This document shows positions 8,417 through 15,349 of a stretch of DNA of 16,872 nt, piece after piece (positions within the stretch are counted from its first letter, which is position 1; every line of letters begins with the position of its first letter). Both the position numbers and the translations under genes were made by a program. The stretch spans positions 1 through 16,872 of the forward strand of contig JAEWYW010000073.1 in NCBI GenBank assembly GCA_023458535.1. Direction: 5' to 3'. The notes beneath the pieces were generated by a model, which was not told the DNA's origin, ran no database searches, and was given only the letters and a program-made list of their open reading frames with translations. This stretch comes from Bacteroidota bacterium (GTDB lineage Bacteria > Bacteroidota > Bacteroidia > Flavobacteriales > Weeksellaceae).

Positions 8417-9287
8417 ACCAACCAAATTCATATACCTTCCCTCCTACTTCTTTCGCCTTTTCGTCTGCAATCCACAGCGTTTTATCATTTTTATAAACCA
8501 CACCTTCCTTCTGCGAATTGTGATCTACAGAGATTTTCTTAATATTTGCTGTAGAAAAATCATCAGCGCTAAAACCTGAAAGCAAGAATACATTGGTATG
8601 AGTAAGTAATGCAATTTCTGTATTTGTAGAATTGATGGATGCTGAAGTAATAGCGGCTCCGTCATACTTTCCATCCAATTTCAATTTTCCCACTAATTTA
8701 GCTTCAAAATCACCTTCTTTATTAGGAACTTTAAAAACTAAAAAACTACCGTCAAATCCTTTACTCCTGTTTTTTGTAAAGAGATAAAAATTCCCATTCC
8801 ATTCCACAAAACCCTCACAATCGTATAATAAATTCGATTTTTTAGGAGGAAATTCAGTCTGACCTTCGTAATGAAACTGAGTTGTCTGTACCACCTTTGT
8901 TGTAGTTTGCTTTGGATCTTTAAGATCGACCTTTATAATTGCCAAATCTTGTCTTAGGTTATCATTATTACCAAAATCTCCTACATAAATGTTTCCTGCT
9001 TTATCTGAGATAATATCCTCCCAGTCATTATTTACAGCATTTTCAACATCTACATCAGCTACCATTTTCCCAGTAGCATCAAGACCATAGATTTTGTTTT
9101 TATTTCCTGCATCTTCAATCGTCCAGATCGTTTTTTGATCAGGTGAGAATGCTAAGCCCGAAACTTCTTTAAGTTTTTTAGGCAGTGTAAAAACCTCTTT
9201 CAAAGGTTGTGTCTTCGCAGCTTCATTTTGAGCCTTAGGATTGCAGCTTAAAGCAAAAACTGACAATAAAATTAATAAACGTGACAT
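8415..9287 (-). CDS. Beta-propeller lipoprotein, SdiA-regulated/phytase-like
   Basis: 290 residues from the ATG at 9287. The frame is open for 15 codons further upstream, but the 9287 start gives a proper lipoprotein signal (MSRLLILLSVFALSC, C15) and leaves one base after the FUSC stop. The mature part repeats a blade-like pattern with acidic residues: EVSGLAFS (41-48), EDAGN (58-62), DWEDI (88-92), VGDFGNN (102-108), DCEGF (156-160), YDGAAIT (208-214) and QKEGV (259-263). This resembles SdiA-regulated-like and phytase-like propellers, where such residues often bind calcium or substrate; that match is from memory of the family. The protein is probably anchored in the envelope. It is the last gene of a tight mazG-FUSC-lipoprotein run. 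The actual reaction is unknown, and a purely structural or binding role is equally possible. Confidence 0.83.
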   Translation of the reverse strand: MSRLLILLSVFALSCNPKAQNEAAKTQPLKEVFTLPKKLKEVSGLAFSPDQKTIWTIEDAGNKNKIYGLDATGKMVADVDVENAVNNDWEDIISDKAGNIYVGDFGNNDNLRQDLAIIKVDLKDPKQTTTKVVQTTQFHYEGQTEFPPKKSNLLYDCEGFVEWNGNFYLFTKNRSKGFDGSFLVFKVPNKEGDFEAKLVGKLKLDGKYDGAAITSASINSTNTEIALLTHTNVFLLSGFSADDFSTANIKKISVDHNSQKEGVVYKNDKTLWIADEKAKEVGGKVYEFGW

Positions 9288-9288
9288 C

Positions 9289-10368
9289 TTAGTGTTGTAT
9301 TTTTTTAAATTGAAAATAAGCCAATCGCACACTTTTTTCCAATTGGTTAATAATATTCTGATGGTGCAGAAAAAAGCCTGCCAATAAACCGAGTAGACTT
9401 CCTATAATAGTTTCGGTAACCCGAGATTGGATAAGGTCGTTTACATCATGCGGTCCATGAATTCCTATTTCTGCCAAAAGAATCGTTAATGGTGTTATAA
9501 AAACTACCGCAAAACCGTAGTTTCTGACGATTAAAAACTCAATAATAAATTGTAAAATCATAATTATTACAATCACTTCCAGTTGTTGAGGTTGGATAAG
9601 CAAAATGAGCCATAGCAAACCAATTCCCACAAAAGTTCCTAAAATCCTGTGTAAATTCCTTTGTCTTACATGCTCAAAATTGCGTCCCTGCAATATCGCA
9701 ATAGTTGCTATAGAAACCCAATACGTATTTTGAAGATGGAATAACTTTCCTACCCATAAAGTCATCATCATAAAAACTCCGATAATGGTGCTTTCAACGA
9801 ATTTAGTATATCTCTTTTTCTTTACCAATCTTCTCGGTCCCATCTTAATAACAGACTTTTCTATAAATACAGAATATAAAAAAGCCAGGGTGCAGGCCAC
9901 CATTGTTCCCATTGCAATTAAACCAATTCTTAAAGGTATCAATTCCGCATCAAAAGAATAATTACTTGCCATAGAAGCTGTCATGATGAAGAAGAAATTT
10001 CCTGGCGGTGGTATTTTAAAATAAGAAGTTATAAAATGTGCTAAAAAACCAATCACTCCGAGGGAAATTGCTGCAGAGTAAATGCTAAAGTTCATTAATA
10101 AAGCCAATGAGAAAGAAAAAATCATCCCAAATGAGCAAACTGCCAAGTGAACCATCCGTTGAGAGATGGGTGCTGCCATAAAATATAAGATTGTTAATGC
10201 ACCAATACTCGCTAAACTACCATAGTTAGGCTTGTCTACCAGATATCCCAAAAACAGACAACAACCGATAGTAAGCGCTGCCAGAAGTGGAAAATGCCAT
10301 TTCCGTTCGGTTTTTTTTACCTCTACCAGGTATTGAAATCTCTTCTTTATGGGACTCATTGTTTTCAT
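9289..10368 (-). CDS. FUSC-family inner-membrane protein
   Basis: 359 residues from the ATG at 10368, which starts 5 bases after the mazG stop. The frame stays open to 10407, but that longer form overlaps mazG. Another ATG at 10359 is also possible. The protein has a basic N-terminus (KKRFQYLVEVKKTERK) and a first cluster of about six hydrophobic helices (residues about 27-170). A basic cytosolic loop (MGPRRLVKKKRY, about 176-187) follows, then a second cluster (about 195-335). The second half carries the FUSC_2 signature: YWVSIATIAILQGRNFEHVRQ and then RNLHRILGTFVGIG (about 216-250). FUSC proteins are related to aromatic-acid or small-molecule exporters such as YccS/AaeB, but substrates are known for few of them. 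There is no long cytoplasmic C-terminal domain, so this is a short form. It is probably co-transcribed with mazG and the following lipoprotein. Confidence 0.85.
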   Translation of the reverse strand: MKTMSPIKKRFQYLVEVKKTERKWHFPLLAALTIGCCLFLGYLVDKPNYGSLASIGALTILYFMAAPISQRMVHLAVCSFGMIFSFSLALLMNFSIYSAAISLGVIGFLAHFITSYFKIPPPGNFFFIMTASMASNYSFDAELIPLRIGLIAMGTMVACTLAFLYSVFIEKSVIKMGPRRLVKKKRYTKFVESTIIGVFMMMTLWVGKLFHLQNTYWVSIATIAILQGRNFEHVRQRNLHRILGTFVGIGLLWLILLIQPQQLEVIVIIMILQFIIEFLIVRNYGFAVVFITPLTILLAEIGIHGPHDVNDLIQSRVTETIIGSLLGLLAGFFLHHQNIINQLEKSVRLAYFQFKKIQH

Positions 10369-10372
10369 CAAA

Positions 10373-11140
10373 TTACAGCTGTCTTTTGGCTTGTTCCCAA
10401 AGTTCATCCATTTCTTTCAAAGATAAATCTGCAAGAGGAATATTCTTTTCTGAAGCCATTTTTTCCATCATTTGAAATCGGGAAATAAATTTATTATTGG
10501 TTCTTTCTAAAGCAGTATCCGGATTTATACCTGAAATTCTAGCATAATTGACTAAAGAAAAGAAAACATCACCAAGCTCTAATTCCTTCTTTTCTGGATT
10601 TGTTTCCGAGTGAAATTCCTCGAGTTCTTCTTCCACCTTTTTCCAGGCATCTTCCGCATTCTCAAATTCAAAACCAATTCCTTTTACCTTATCCTGAATT
10701 CTATATGCTTTTACTAAACTTGGAAGTCCTTTAGGAACACCTGCTAAAATGGAATGGTTGCCTTCTTTTAATTTTAATTTTTCCCAATTTTGTTTCACTT
10801 CCTCTTCGTCGGCAACTTCCACATCTCCATAAATATGAGGGTGACGGAAAATAAGTTTTTCGTTTAATGAATTGATGACATCGGCGATATCAAAGCTATT
10901 TTTCTCAGATCCAATTTTGGAATAAAAAACCAAATGAAGGAGCACGTCGCCCAGTTCTTTTTTTATCTCCTGTAAATCTTCCTTCAATAAAGCATCAGAA
11001 AGCTCATAGGTTTCCTCTAAAGTTAGATGCCTTAAAGACTGTAAGGTTTGCTTCTGATCCCACGGACATTTCTCCCGCAGATCATCCATTATATCTAAAA
11101 GTTTACCGAAAGCTTCAAGTTTTTGTTCTTTAGAGTTCAT
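10373..11140 (-). CDS. mazG: Nucleoside triphosphate pyrophosphohydrolase MazG
   Basis: 255 residues, a full-length two-domain MazG. It hydrolyses (d)NTPs to NMP and pyrophosphate, and is thought to clear abnormal nucleotides and moderate (p)ppGpp-linked stress. The first domain has CPWD (25-28), the metal-binding LEETYEL (41-47) and ELGDVLLHL (62-70), then FRHPHIYGD (98-106). The second repeats the pattern with EELEE (171-175) and ELGDVFFSLVNYAR (188-201). The C-terminal part (RTNNKFISRFQMME) is also typical. All the acidic magnesium ligands are present, so it should be active. An intrinsic terminator lies just upstream, separating it from DUF5606. A TATTTTTG -7-like box at 11175-11182 may drive it. 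The FUSC gene starts 5 bases after its stop, so they likely share an mRNA. Confidence 0.96.
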   Translation of the reverse strand: MNSKEQKLEAFGKLLDIMDDLREKCPWDQKQTLQSLRHLTLEETYELSDALLKEDLQEIKKELGDVLLHLVFYSKIGSEKNSFDIADVINSLNEKLIFRHPHIYGDVEVADEEEVKQNWEKLKLKEGNHSILAGVPKGLPSLVKAYRIQDKVKGIGFEFENAEDAWKKVEEELEEFHSETNPEKKELELGDVFFSLVNYARISGINPDTALERTNNKFISRFQMMEKMASEKNIPLADLSLKEMDELWEQAKRQL

Positions 11141-11174
11141 TTTTTTAGAAATTAGAAGTTAGTGAAAGTGAATA

Positions 11175-11182
11175 CAAAAATA
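11175..11182 (-). promoter_or_regulatory. mazG: Possible -7 box of a mazG promoter
   Basis: On the minus strand this reads TATTTTTG, a full TAnnTTTG match, 34 bases before the mazG ATG. It abuts the T-run of the terminator at 11184-11210. No TTG or TTTG sits at the usual 17-23 base distance upstream, so the call rests on one box only. Confidence 0.3.
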
Positions 11183-11183
11183 C

Positions 11184-11210
11184 AAAAAACCCCGCCAAAA
11201 GACGAGGTTT
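11184..11210 (-). terminator. Intrinsic terminator after the DUF5606 gene
   Basis: Read on the minus strand, AAACCTCG (11210-11203) pairs with CGGGGTTT (11194-11187), 8 pairs including one G-U, around an 8-base loop. The last three pairs run into six consecutive T (11189-11184). It lies 22 bases past the DUF5606 stop and separates the ruvX-def-DUF5606 run from mazG. Confidence 0.8.
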
Positions 11211-11231
11211 GTATTATGGTAACAGGAAAAA

Positions 11232-11768
11232 TTAACCTTGTTTTCTGTGTGTTGTTTTAGGTGCAGATTTTGCTGCAGAAGTAGCTTTCACTTTTGGTGT
11301 TGCCGCCTTTTCAGCTTTCGGCGCTGGTGCAGCTGCAACCGGATTTTCTGGCTCTGGCATCTCAGCTTCCGCTTTTACAAAACTTTCAGGCGTGATGTAA
11401 CCAGCTTTATGTAAAGTGTTGTACCATTGTGCTAGTTTTTTCATGTCCGAAACATAAACCCTTTCCGTATCGTAGTTGGGAAGTGCTTTCTCCATAAAAT
11501 CTTTTAATTCTGCATCGTTGGATTTATGAGGAATGGTTTCTTTATAATTGTTGTCTTTAGCGATATTTTCAAAAACTTCAAACAAAGGAACTTCCTTATC
11601 TTGAGTGAACATTGCAATATTATCCAACAAACTTACCTGACTGGAGTTTCCAATGCTTACCTTCTTTTTGGTAGTTACATCTTCAATAATAAATCCGTTT
11701 CTTAACTGAGAAACTAATTTGAAAAGACCCGGTTTTCCCGAAATTGAAATTATTTTTTCTAACTGCAT
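11232..11768 (-). CDS. DUF5606 family protein
   Basis: 178 residues. The N-terminal 130 residues match my memory of the DUF5606 family, found in Bacteroidota: MQLEKIISISGKPGLFKLVS at the start, QVSLLDNIAMFT (44-55), then LPNYDTERVYVSDMKKLAQWY (96-116). The first 45 residues look like a small beta-barrel (FIIEDVTTKKKVSIG), and the rest is helical. The tail (about 134-178) is low-complexity Ala, Pro and Lys, ending in KTTHRKQG, and is probably disordered and basic. There is no signal peptide or membrane helix. The function is unknown; the basic tail could contact nucleic acid, but that is speculation. It lies 53 bases downstream of def on the same strand, with a small hairpin in the gap, and is probably co-transcribed with ruvX and def. 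A clear terminator follows it. Confidence 0.9.
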   Translation of the reverse strand: MQLEKIISISGKPGLFKLVSQLRNGFIIEDVTTKKKVSIGNSSQVSLLDNIAMFTQDKEVPLFEVFENIAKDNNYKETIPHKSNDAELKDFMEKALPNYDTERVYVSDMKKLAQWYNTLHKAGYITPESFVKAEAEMPEPENPVAAAPAPKAEKAATPKVKATSAAKSAPKTTHRKQG

Positions 11769-11784
11769 AATGTTATTTTTTGGT

Positions 11785-11802
11785 ATAAGTCTTACGACTT
11801 AT
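11785..11802 (-). repeat. Short perfect inverted repeat between def and DUF5606
   Basis: ATAAGTC (11785-11791) and GACTTAT (11796-11802) form a perfect 7-bp stem around a 4-base loop. In the direction of transcription it is followed by an A-rich stretch, not a T-run. It is therefore not a normal terminator. It could be an mRNA processing or stability element, a protein-binding dyad, or chance. Confidence 0.4.
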
Positions 11803-11821
11803 TAATCTGTTTATTTAAATT

Positions 11822-12394
11822 TTACTTTGGAAATCTCATTTTATAACTTACAGAAATATCGCCATTGCTTATTTTCTGAAGTTTTCCTTTAACCAATTTT
11901 TTCTTCAGAGCGCTGAGATGATCTGTAAATAAAATACCATCTATATGATCGTACTCATGCTGAATAACCCTTGCTCTGATATCAGAATATGTTTGTTTAT
12001 GTTTCACAAAATTTTCGTCAAAATACTCAATAGTAATGGTCTCTTTACGTTTTACATCTTCGCGAACATCTGGGATAGAAAGGCAACCTTCATTAAACTT
12101 CCACTCTTCACCGGTTTCATCTAAAATCTGCGCATTGATGAATACTTTTCTAAAAGTGCTTAGCTCATCCGAAATATCTGCATAATCTTCATCCTCCGCC
12201 AAAGGAGTAACATCAACCACAAAAAGGCGAATATCCAAGCCTATCTGAGGAGCTGCTAATCCAATACCATTAGCAGAATACATGGTTTCGAACATGTTAT
12301 CTATAAGCTCCTGTAGCTGAGGATAATCCTTACCTATATCCTTGCCAACCTTTCTTAAAACAGGGTCTCCAAAAGCCCTAATTGGTAAAATCAT
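11822..12394 (-). CDS. def: Peptide deformylase
   Basis: 190 residues. It removes the N-formyl group from nascent proteins at the ribosome and needs a divalent metal, usually iron. All three family motifs are present: GIGLAAPQ (43-50), EGCLS (102-106, metal ligand C104) and HEYDH (146-150, ligands H146 and H150, catalytic E147). The insertion between motifs 1 and 2 (about 62-80, acidic, with SDELSTFRKVFIN) is of the kind seen in Bacteroidota enzymes. Length is normal and no key residue is missing. Its ATG overlaps the ruvX stop by 4 bases (ATGA), a sign of translational coupling. Confidence 0.97.
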   Translation of the reverse strand: MILPIRAFGDPVLRKVGKDIGKDYPQLQELIDNMFETMYSANGIGLAAPQIGLDIRLFVVDVTPLAEDEDYADISDELSTFRKVFINAQILDETGEEWKFNEGCLSIPDVREDVKRKETITIEYFDENFVKHKQTYSDIRARVIQHEYDHIDGILFTDHLSALKKKLVKGKLQKISNGDISVSYKMRFPK

Positions 12395-12807
12395 CTATTT
12401 TTCTGTTCTAAAAAGTTTTGCAAAATAATAGTTGCACTTACTTTATCTATTAAACCTTTTTCTTGTCTTTGTTTTTTGTTTTTTCCACTCTGAGAGATAA
12501 AAAACGAAGCCATTTTTGAAGTAAACCTTTCATCCAAACGATTTACTTTAATTAGAGGATACTGTTGCTGAAATTTTTCAATAAATTGTAAAATATCGGT
12601 TTCCACCTCAGACATATTCCCTTTTAAATCTATAGGCTGCCCTACCACTATTACATCTACTTTATTGAACTGAAAATAGTCTTTCAAAAAAGTAAAAAGC
12701 TGAGCAGTACTAACCGTATCCAAACCACTGGCAATAATCTGCATATCGTCTGTTGCAGCAATGCCGCATCTCACCTTTCCATAGTCTATTGCGAGGATTT
12801 GTCCCAT
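12391..12807 (-). CDS. ruvX: Putative pre-16S rRNA nuclease / Holliday junction resolvase RuvX (YqgF)
   Basis: 138 residues, the normal length for the YqgF/RuvX family, an RNase H-like fold. Family members mature the 5' end of 16S rRNA in Escherichia coli, and some are reported to resolve Holliday junctions. Visible motifs are ILAIDYGKVRCGIA (4-17, catalytic D8), VVGQPIDLKG (54-63), RLDERFTS (90-97, acidic pair D92/E93) and GLIDKVSATIILQ (118-130, D121). The acidic residues needed for metal binding are present. It is the first gene of the ruvX-def-DUF5606 run and overlaps def by 4 bases. A well-formed TAAATTTG box lies 7 bases before its ATG, so its transcript probably has almost no leader. 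Confidence 0.95.
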   Translation of the reverse strand: MGQILAIDYGKVRCGIAATDDMQIIASGLDTVSTAQLFTFLKDYFQFNKVDVIVVGQPIDLKGNMSEVETDILQFIEKFQQQYPLIKVNRLDERFTSKMASFFISQSGKNKKQRQEKGLIDKVSATIILQNFLEQKNR

Positions 12808-12814
12808 AGGATTG

Positions 12815-12842
12815 CAAATTTAATCAAAATTTCCTAAAACAA
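12815..12842 (-). promoter_or_regulatory. Candidate promoter for ruvX-def-DUF5606
   Basis: On the minus strand TTG (12842-12840) is followed after 17 bases by TAAATTTG (12822-12815), a full TAnnTTTG match. The box ends 7 bases before the ruvX ATG, so transcription would begin within a few bases of the start codon. Confidence 0.5.
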
Positions 12843-12858
12843 GGAATTGTAGATTTTT

Positions 12859-12888
12859 TTTGTTAAAATGCATATGCAATTAATTTTT
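12859..12888 (+). promoter_or_regulatory. Candidate sixA promoter with an embedded palindrome
   Basis: TTTG (12859-12862) and TAATTTTT (12881-12888, one mismatch to TAnnTTTG) are 18 bases apart, 34 bases before the sixA ATG. Between them lies the perfect 10-bp palindrome TGCATATGCA (12869-12878), which could be an operator or chance. Confidence 0.3.
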
Positions 12889-12922
12889 TTTATAATTTTA
12901 TTCGCCTTTAAATCACAAAAAT

Positions 12923-13399
12923 ATGAAGCATCTTATACTCGTTCGCCATGCCAAGAGCGATTGGCCAGAAGAAACAGATGATTTTGACAGACCTTTAGCT
13001 GAAAGAGGTTTATATGATGCAGAAAACATGTCAAAACATCTTAAGAACAACAATGTCGCTATCGATCATTTTGTCTCCAGTCCTGCTGTGAGAGCTTTGA
13101 ACACATGCAAAATTTTCAGCTCAGCATACAATGCTTCATTCTTTACGAATGATGGTTTATACAATCCGTTAGAACGTAATTTTGAATCTGCCATATACGA
13201 TTTGGACGACGAACATCACTCTGTTGCATTTTTTTCGCATAACAATGGGATTTCTAATTTTGCTAATTCTATTTCAGAAGATATTTTCCACTTCCCAACA
13301 TGTGGTGTTGCTGGTTTTGAAATAGATTGTACATCATGGTCAGAATTTGACGGTGCCAAGAAAAGATTGGTGTTTTTTTACGAGCCTAAGAAAATATAG
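12923..13399 (+). CDS. SixA-type histidine phosphatase
   Basis: 158 residues, a short histidine-phosphatase-superfamily protein of the SixA class. The phosphohistidine motif is at the very N-terminus: LVRHAKSDW (6-14, nucleophile H9, R8). Supporting residues are the phosphate-binding R57 in SSPAVRALNT, E84 as probable acid, and the second histidine H106 in FFSHNNGI, where most relatives read GHNPG. The stretch DDFDRPLAERG (19-29) is typical of the SixA group. E. coli SixA removes phosphate from phosphotransfer proteins; whether this one acts on proteins or small molecules cannot be read here. It is divergent from ruvX and probably co-transcribed with the small membrane protein 14 bases downstream. 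I leave the symbol blank because orthology to E. coli sixA is not shown. Confidence 0.9.
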   Translation: MKHLILVRHAKSDWPEETDDFDRPLAERGLYDAENMSKHLKNNNVAIDHFVSSPAVRALNTCKIFSSAYNASFFTNDGLYNPLERNFESAIYDLDDEHHSVAFFSHNNGISNFANSISEDIFHFPTCGVAGFEIDCTSWSEFDGAKKRLVFFYEPKKI

Positions 13400-13413
13400 A
13401 TTCTCAATTTGGG

Positions 13414-13698
13414 ATGATACAGCTCCTATACAATAAAAAATTGCAGTTTTCGATTGCAATACTGTGTGCTTTGTGTTTAGCGTATATTTTTTTTATTATT
13501 CTATATGATAAACGTGGAATTCCATATCCTATAGTCAATTTTTTAGCTGAAACATTTACAATTCCCGTTATTATTTTAATAGGTTTATGTTTTTTTGGTA
13601 GTCTATTTGGAATAATCAAGAATCAAATTAATTATAGAATAATCATAACATTGCTTTTAAGTGCGTTAAGCATAATTTTAATGATTATTTCAAAATAA
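13414..13698 (+). CDS. Small three-helix membrane protein, unknown function
   Basis: 94 residues. Three hydrophobic segments (about 11-31, 46-68 and 73-92) are separated by short basic or polar loops (YDKRGIPYP, 31-39; IKNQINYR, 68-75). The N-terminus is short and basic, suggesting a cytosolic N-terminus and a periplasmic C-terminus. I do not recognise a family. It begins 14 bases after the histidine phosphatase and has no promoter box of its own in that gap, so it should ride on the same transcript. Base composition is even more AT-rich than its neighbours, as expected for Phe/Ile/Leu-rich membrane segments. The terminator overlapping its stop supports it being the last gene of the unit. Confidence 0.72.
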   Translation: MIQLLYNKKLQFSIAILCALCLAYIFFIILYDKRGIPYPIVNFLAETFTIPVIILIGLCFFGSLFGIIKNQINYRIIITLLLSALSIILMIISK

Positions 13699-13722
13699 AA
13701 CCACCGCATTTGCAGTGGTTTT
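13697..13722. terminator. Bidirectional intrinsic terminator
   Basis: The left arm 13697-13707 and right arm 13712-13722 pair over 11 positions with one mismatch, around the loop ATTT. Each arm has AAAA or TTTT at its outer end. T-rich sequence follows on both strands (CAAGCTTTTTATTTT on plus, TATTTTGAAAT on minus). It sits between convergent genes and overlaps the stop of the small membrane protein. Confidence 0.82.
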
Positions 13723-13730
13723 CAAGCTTT

Positions 13731-15278
13731 TTATTTTCTCTTCAAATCCAAATCATCAAAATCGAAACTAAAATCGGTAACATCGGAGATGGCTTTCATT
13801 TTTGCGGATTGCGTTTTTCCACTTTCGTCGTAATTAAAAATGATATAAGCATCGGCATCATAACTTCTGTCGTCCCATTTCACAATAAAAGTATTATTTG
13901 AAAACGGTAAAAGTTCCCCTTTTAACCTTGGAGAATTTTTGCAATGAATTCTAAATGTATTTTTTTCCTGAGTAATTGTTACGTCACCAAACCAAGAATC
14001 ATTGTATGTTCCCACAAACTGTTCTGCTTTTGGCTGCATAGCTTTTTCTTTTTTGAAAGCATCAGACTTCGCGTAAGCATCTTTCTTTTGCTTCTCATAA
14101 TCTGCTTCAATTTTTGACATTCTGTCGCCGTAAGTTTTCAACCAGTTTCTGTCGGCTACTCCCAAATAAGAATCTTTAACAGTATTGGTGATGGTATTAA
14201 AAGCCGCACCAGACTGCTGATTGGTTAAAACAACAATACCCAGTTTAAGATCAGGAATTAAGGTAAACTGAGTGACCGTTCCTATTAATCCTCCCGTGTG
14301 TTGCACTTGTTTATGACCTTTCACATCGCTTATAAACCATCCTAAACCATAACCATAAAAATTTGTATCATAAGGATTTTTCATGGCTACGGGTGCTGGA
14401 ATCTGCAAACTCCACAATTGCTGAATCTGCTTATCCGTCACCAGTTTCTTTCCATCTTTAGTGGTAAAACCGTTGAGTAAAAACTCCGCCCAAGTGGTCA
14501 TGTCTTTTATATTACTCATAATTCCGCCGGCAGCATTTGCAGTTTCATTCCAATCGTGGGGAACGGCTACAACTTTTCCATCTGAGGGTGCATGTGCATC
14601 AATGATATTTTTTGCAGTAATTTTTGCCCGATTATATGAACCAAAACTTGAATTCATGCCTACAGGTTTCATGATTTTCTGCTCCACAAACTCTGCCCAC
14701 GACAACCCAGAAATTCTATGTATCACTTCACCTGCCACAATGAACATGATGTTATTATAATCTAAAGTTGTTCTGAAAGGATTTTCTGGCTTCAAAAACC
14801 TAACATTCTGAACAATATCATTCACGGTTAAGCTTCCTCCTTCTGGAAAAAACATTAAATCTCCCTGTCCGAGGCCTAAGCCAGCTCTATGAGTCACCAA
14901 ATCCTTTACCGTTATATTTTGCGAAACATAAGGATCGTACATTTGAAATTCAGGAATATATTTTGAAACTTTATCATCCCAATTCAACTTTCCTTCATCT
15001 GCTAAAATCGCCAATGCCACGCATGTAAAAGCCTTTGAATTGGATGCTATTCCCACCAAAGTGTTATCATCCATGGGTAGATTATTATTCATTGAACGAA
15101 CACCAAAACCTTTTGAATAGACTATTTTACCATCTTTAATAATCCCAACAGACATTCCTGGAACTTTGAAAGTACTTAAAGTATTTTTAATTAGTTCATC
15201 AAGTTTTTTTTCTTCCACTTGGGCACTAAACATCCCGAAAGTCAGTAGAATAAGGAGAATAGAAAGTTTCTGCTTCAT
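13731..15278 (-). CDS. Secreted serine hydrolase, beta-lactamase/PBP family, with DUF3471-like tail
   Basis: 515 residues. A cleavable signal peptide (1 to about 19, ending FSA) sends it to the periplasm or outside. Residues about 25-375 are a class C beta-lactamase-like fold. Its active site is S79-x-x-K82 in GIASNSKAFT, Y174-N-N176 in LDYNNIMF, and H327-T-G329 in QHTGGLIG, where true class C enzymes have KTG. That HTG form, plus the context, suggests a peptidase or esterase (PBP4*/EstB type) rather than an antibiotic-resistance enzyme. A charged helical linker (about 380-415) leads to a beta-rich C-terminal domain (about 417-512) resembling DUF3471. The end of that domain is acidic (FDFDDLDLKRK). 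It is divergent from the phosphodiesterase gene, 71 bases between ATGs, and shares a terminator with the sixA-like pair. Confidence 0.92.
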   Translation of the reverse strand: MKQKLSILLILLTFGMFSAQVEEKKLDELIKNTLSTFKVPGMSVGIIKDGKIVYSKGFGVRSMNNNLPMDDNTLVGIASNSKAFTCVALAILADEGKLNWDDKVSKYIPEFQMYDPYVSQNITVKDLVTHRAGLGLGQGDLMFFPEGGSLTVNDIVQNVRFLKPENPFRTTLDYNNIMFIVAGEVIHRISGLSWAEFVEQKIMKPVGMNSSFGSYNRAKITAKNIIDAHAPSDGKVVAVPHDWNETANAAGGIMSNIKDMTTWAEFLLNGFTTKDGKKLVTDKQIQQLWSLQIPAPVAMKNPYDTNFYGYGLGWFISDVKGHKQVQHTGGLIGTVTQFTLIPDLKLGIVVLTNQQSGAAFNTITNTVKDSYLGVADRNWLKTYGDRMSKIEADYEKQKKDAYAKSDAFKKEKAMQPKAEQFVGTYNDSWFGDVTITQEKNTFRIHCKNSPRLKGELLPFSNNTFIVKWDDRSYDADAYIIFNYDESGKTQSAKMKAISDVTDFSFDFDDLDLKRK

Positions 15279-15294
15279 TATTTTTAAATTTCTT

Positions 15295-15302
15295 CAAAGA
15301 TA
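15295..15302 (-). promoter_or_regulatory. Possible -7 box for the serine hydrolase gene
   Basis: On the minus strand this reads TATCTTTG, a full TAnnTTTG match, 16 bases before the ATG at 15278. No TTG lies at the usual distance upstream, so the call rests on one box. It is back to back with the plus-strand box at 15322-15329. Confidence 0.35.
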
Positions 15303-15321
15303 GGGATTAGAATTTATTGAG

Positions 15322-15329
15322 TAATTTTG
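15322..15329 (+). promoter_or_regulatory. Possible -7 box for the phosphodiesterase-smr pair
   Basis: TAATTTTG matches TAnnTTTG and lies 20 bases before the ATG at 15350. A TTTG or TTG at the usual spacing is absent. If used, it rules out translation from the in-frame TTG at 15317, which would lie upstream of the transcript. Confidence 0.38.
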
Positions 15330-15349
15330 CGGATGCTTCAAAATTCAAA

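Noticed and set aside
9288..9332. 15-codon N-terminal extension of the propeller lipoprotein
   Set aside because: It would bury the lipoprotein signal behind a polar leader and overlap the FUSC gene; the ATG at 9287 gives a normal signal peptide.
10287..10488. Plus-strand open frames across the FUSC/mazG junction
   Set aside because: Both are antisense to well-supported genes and do not look like proteins of any family.
15317..15349. 11-codon N-terminal extension of the phosphodiesterase from TTG
   Set aside because: It contains a TAnnTTTG promoter box, and the family's first beta strand begins right after the ATG at 15350.
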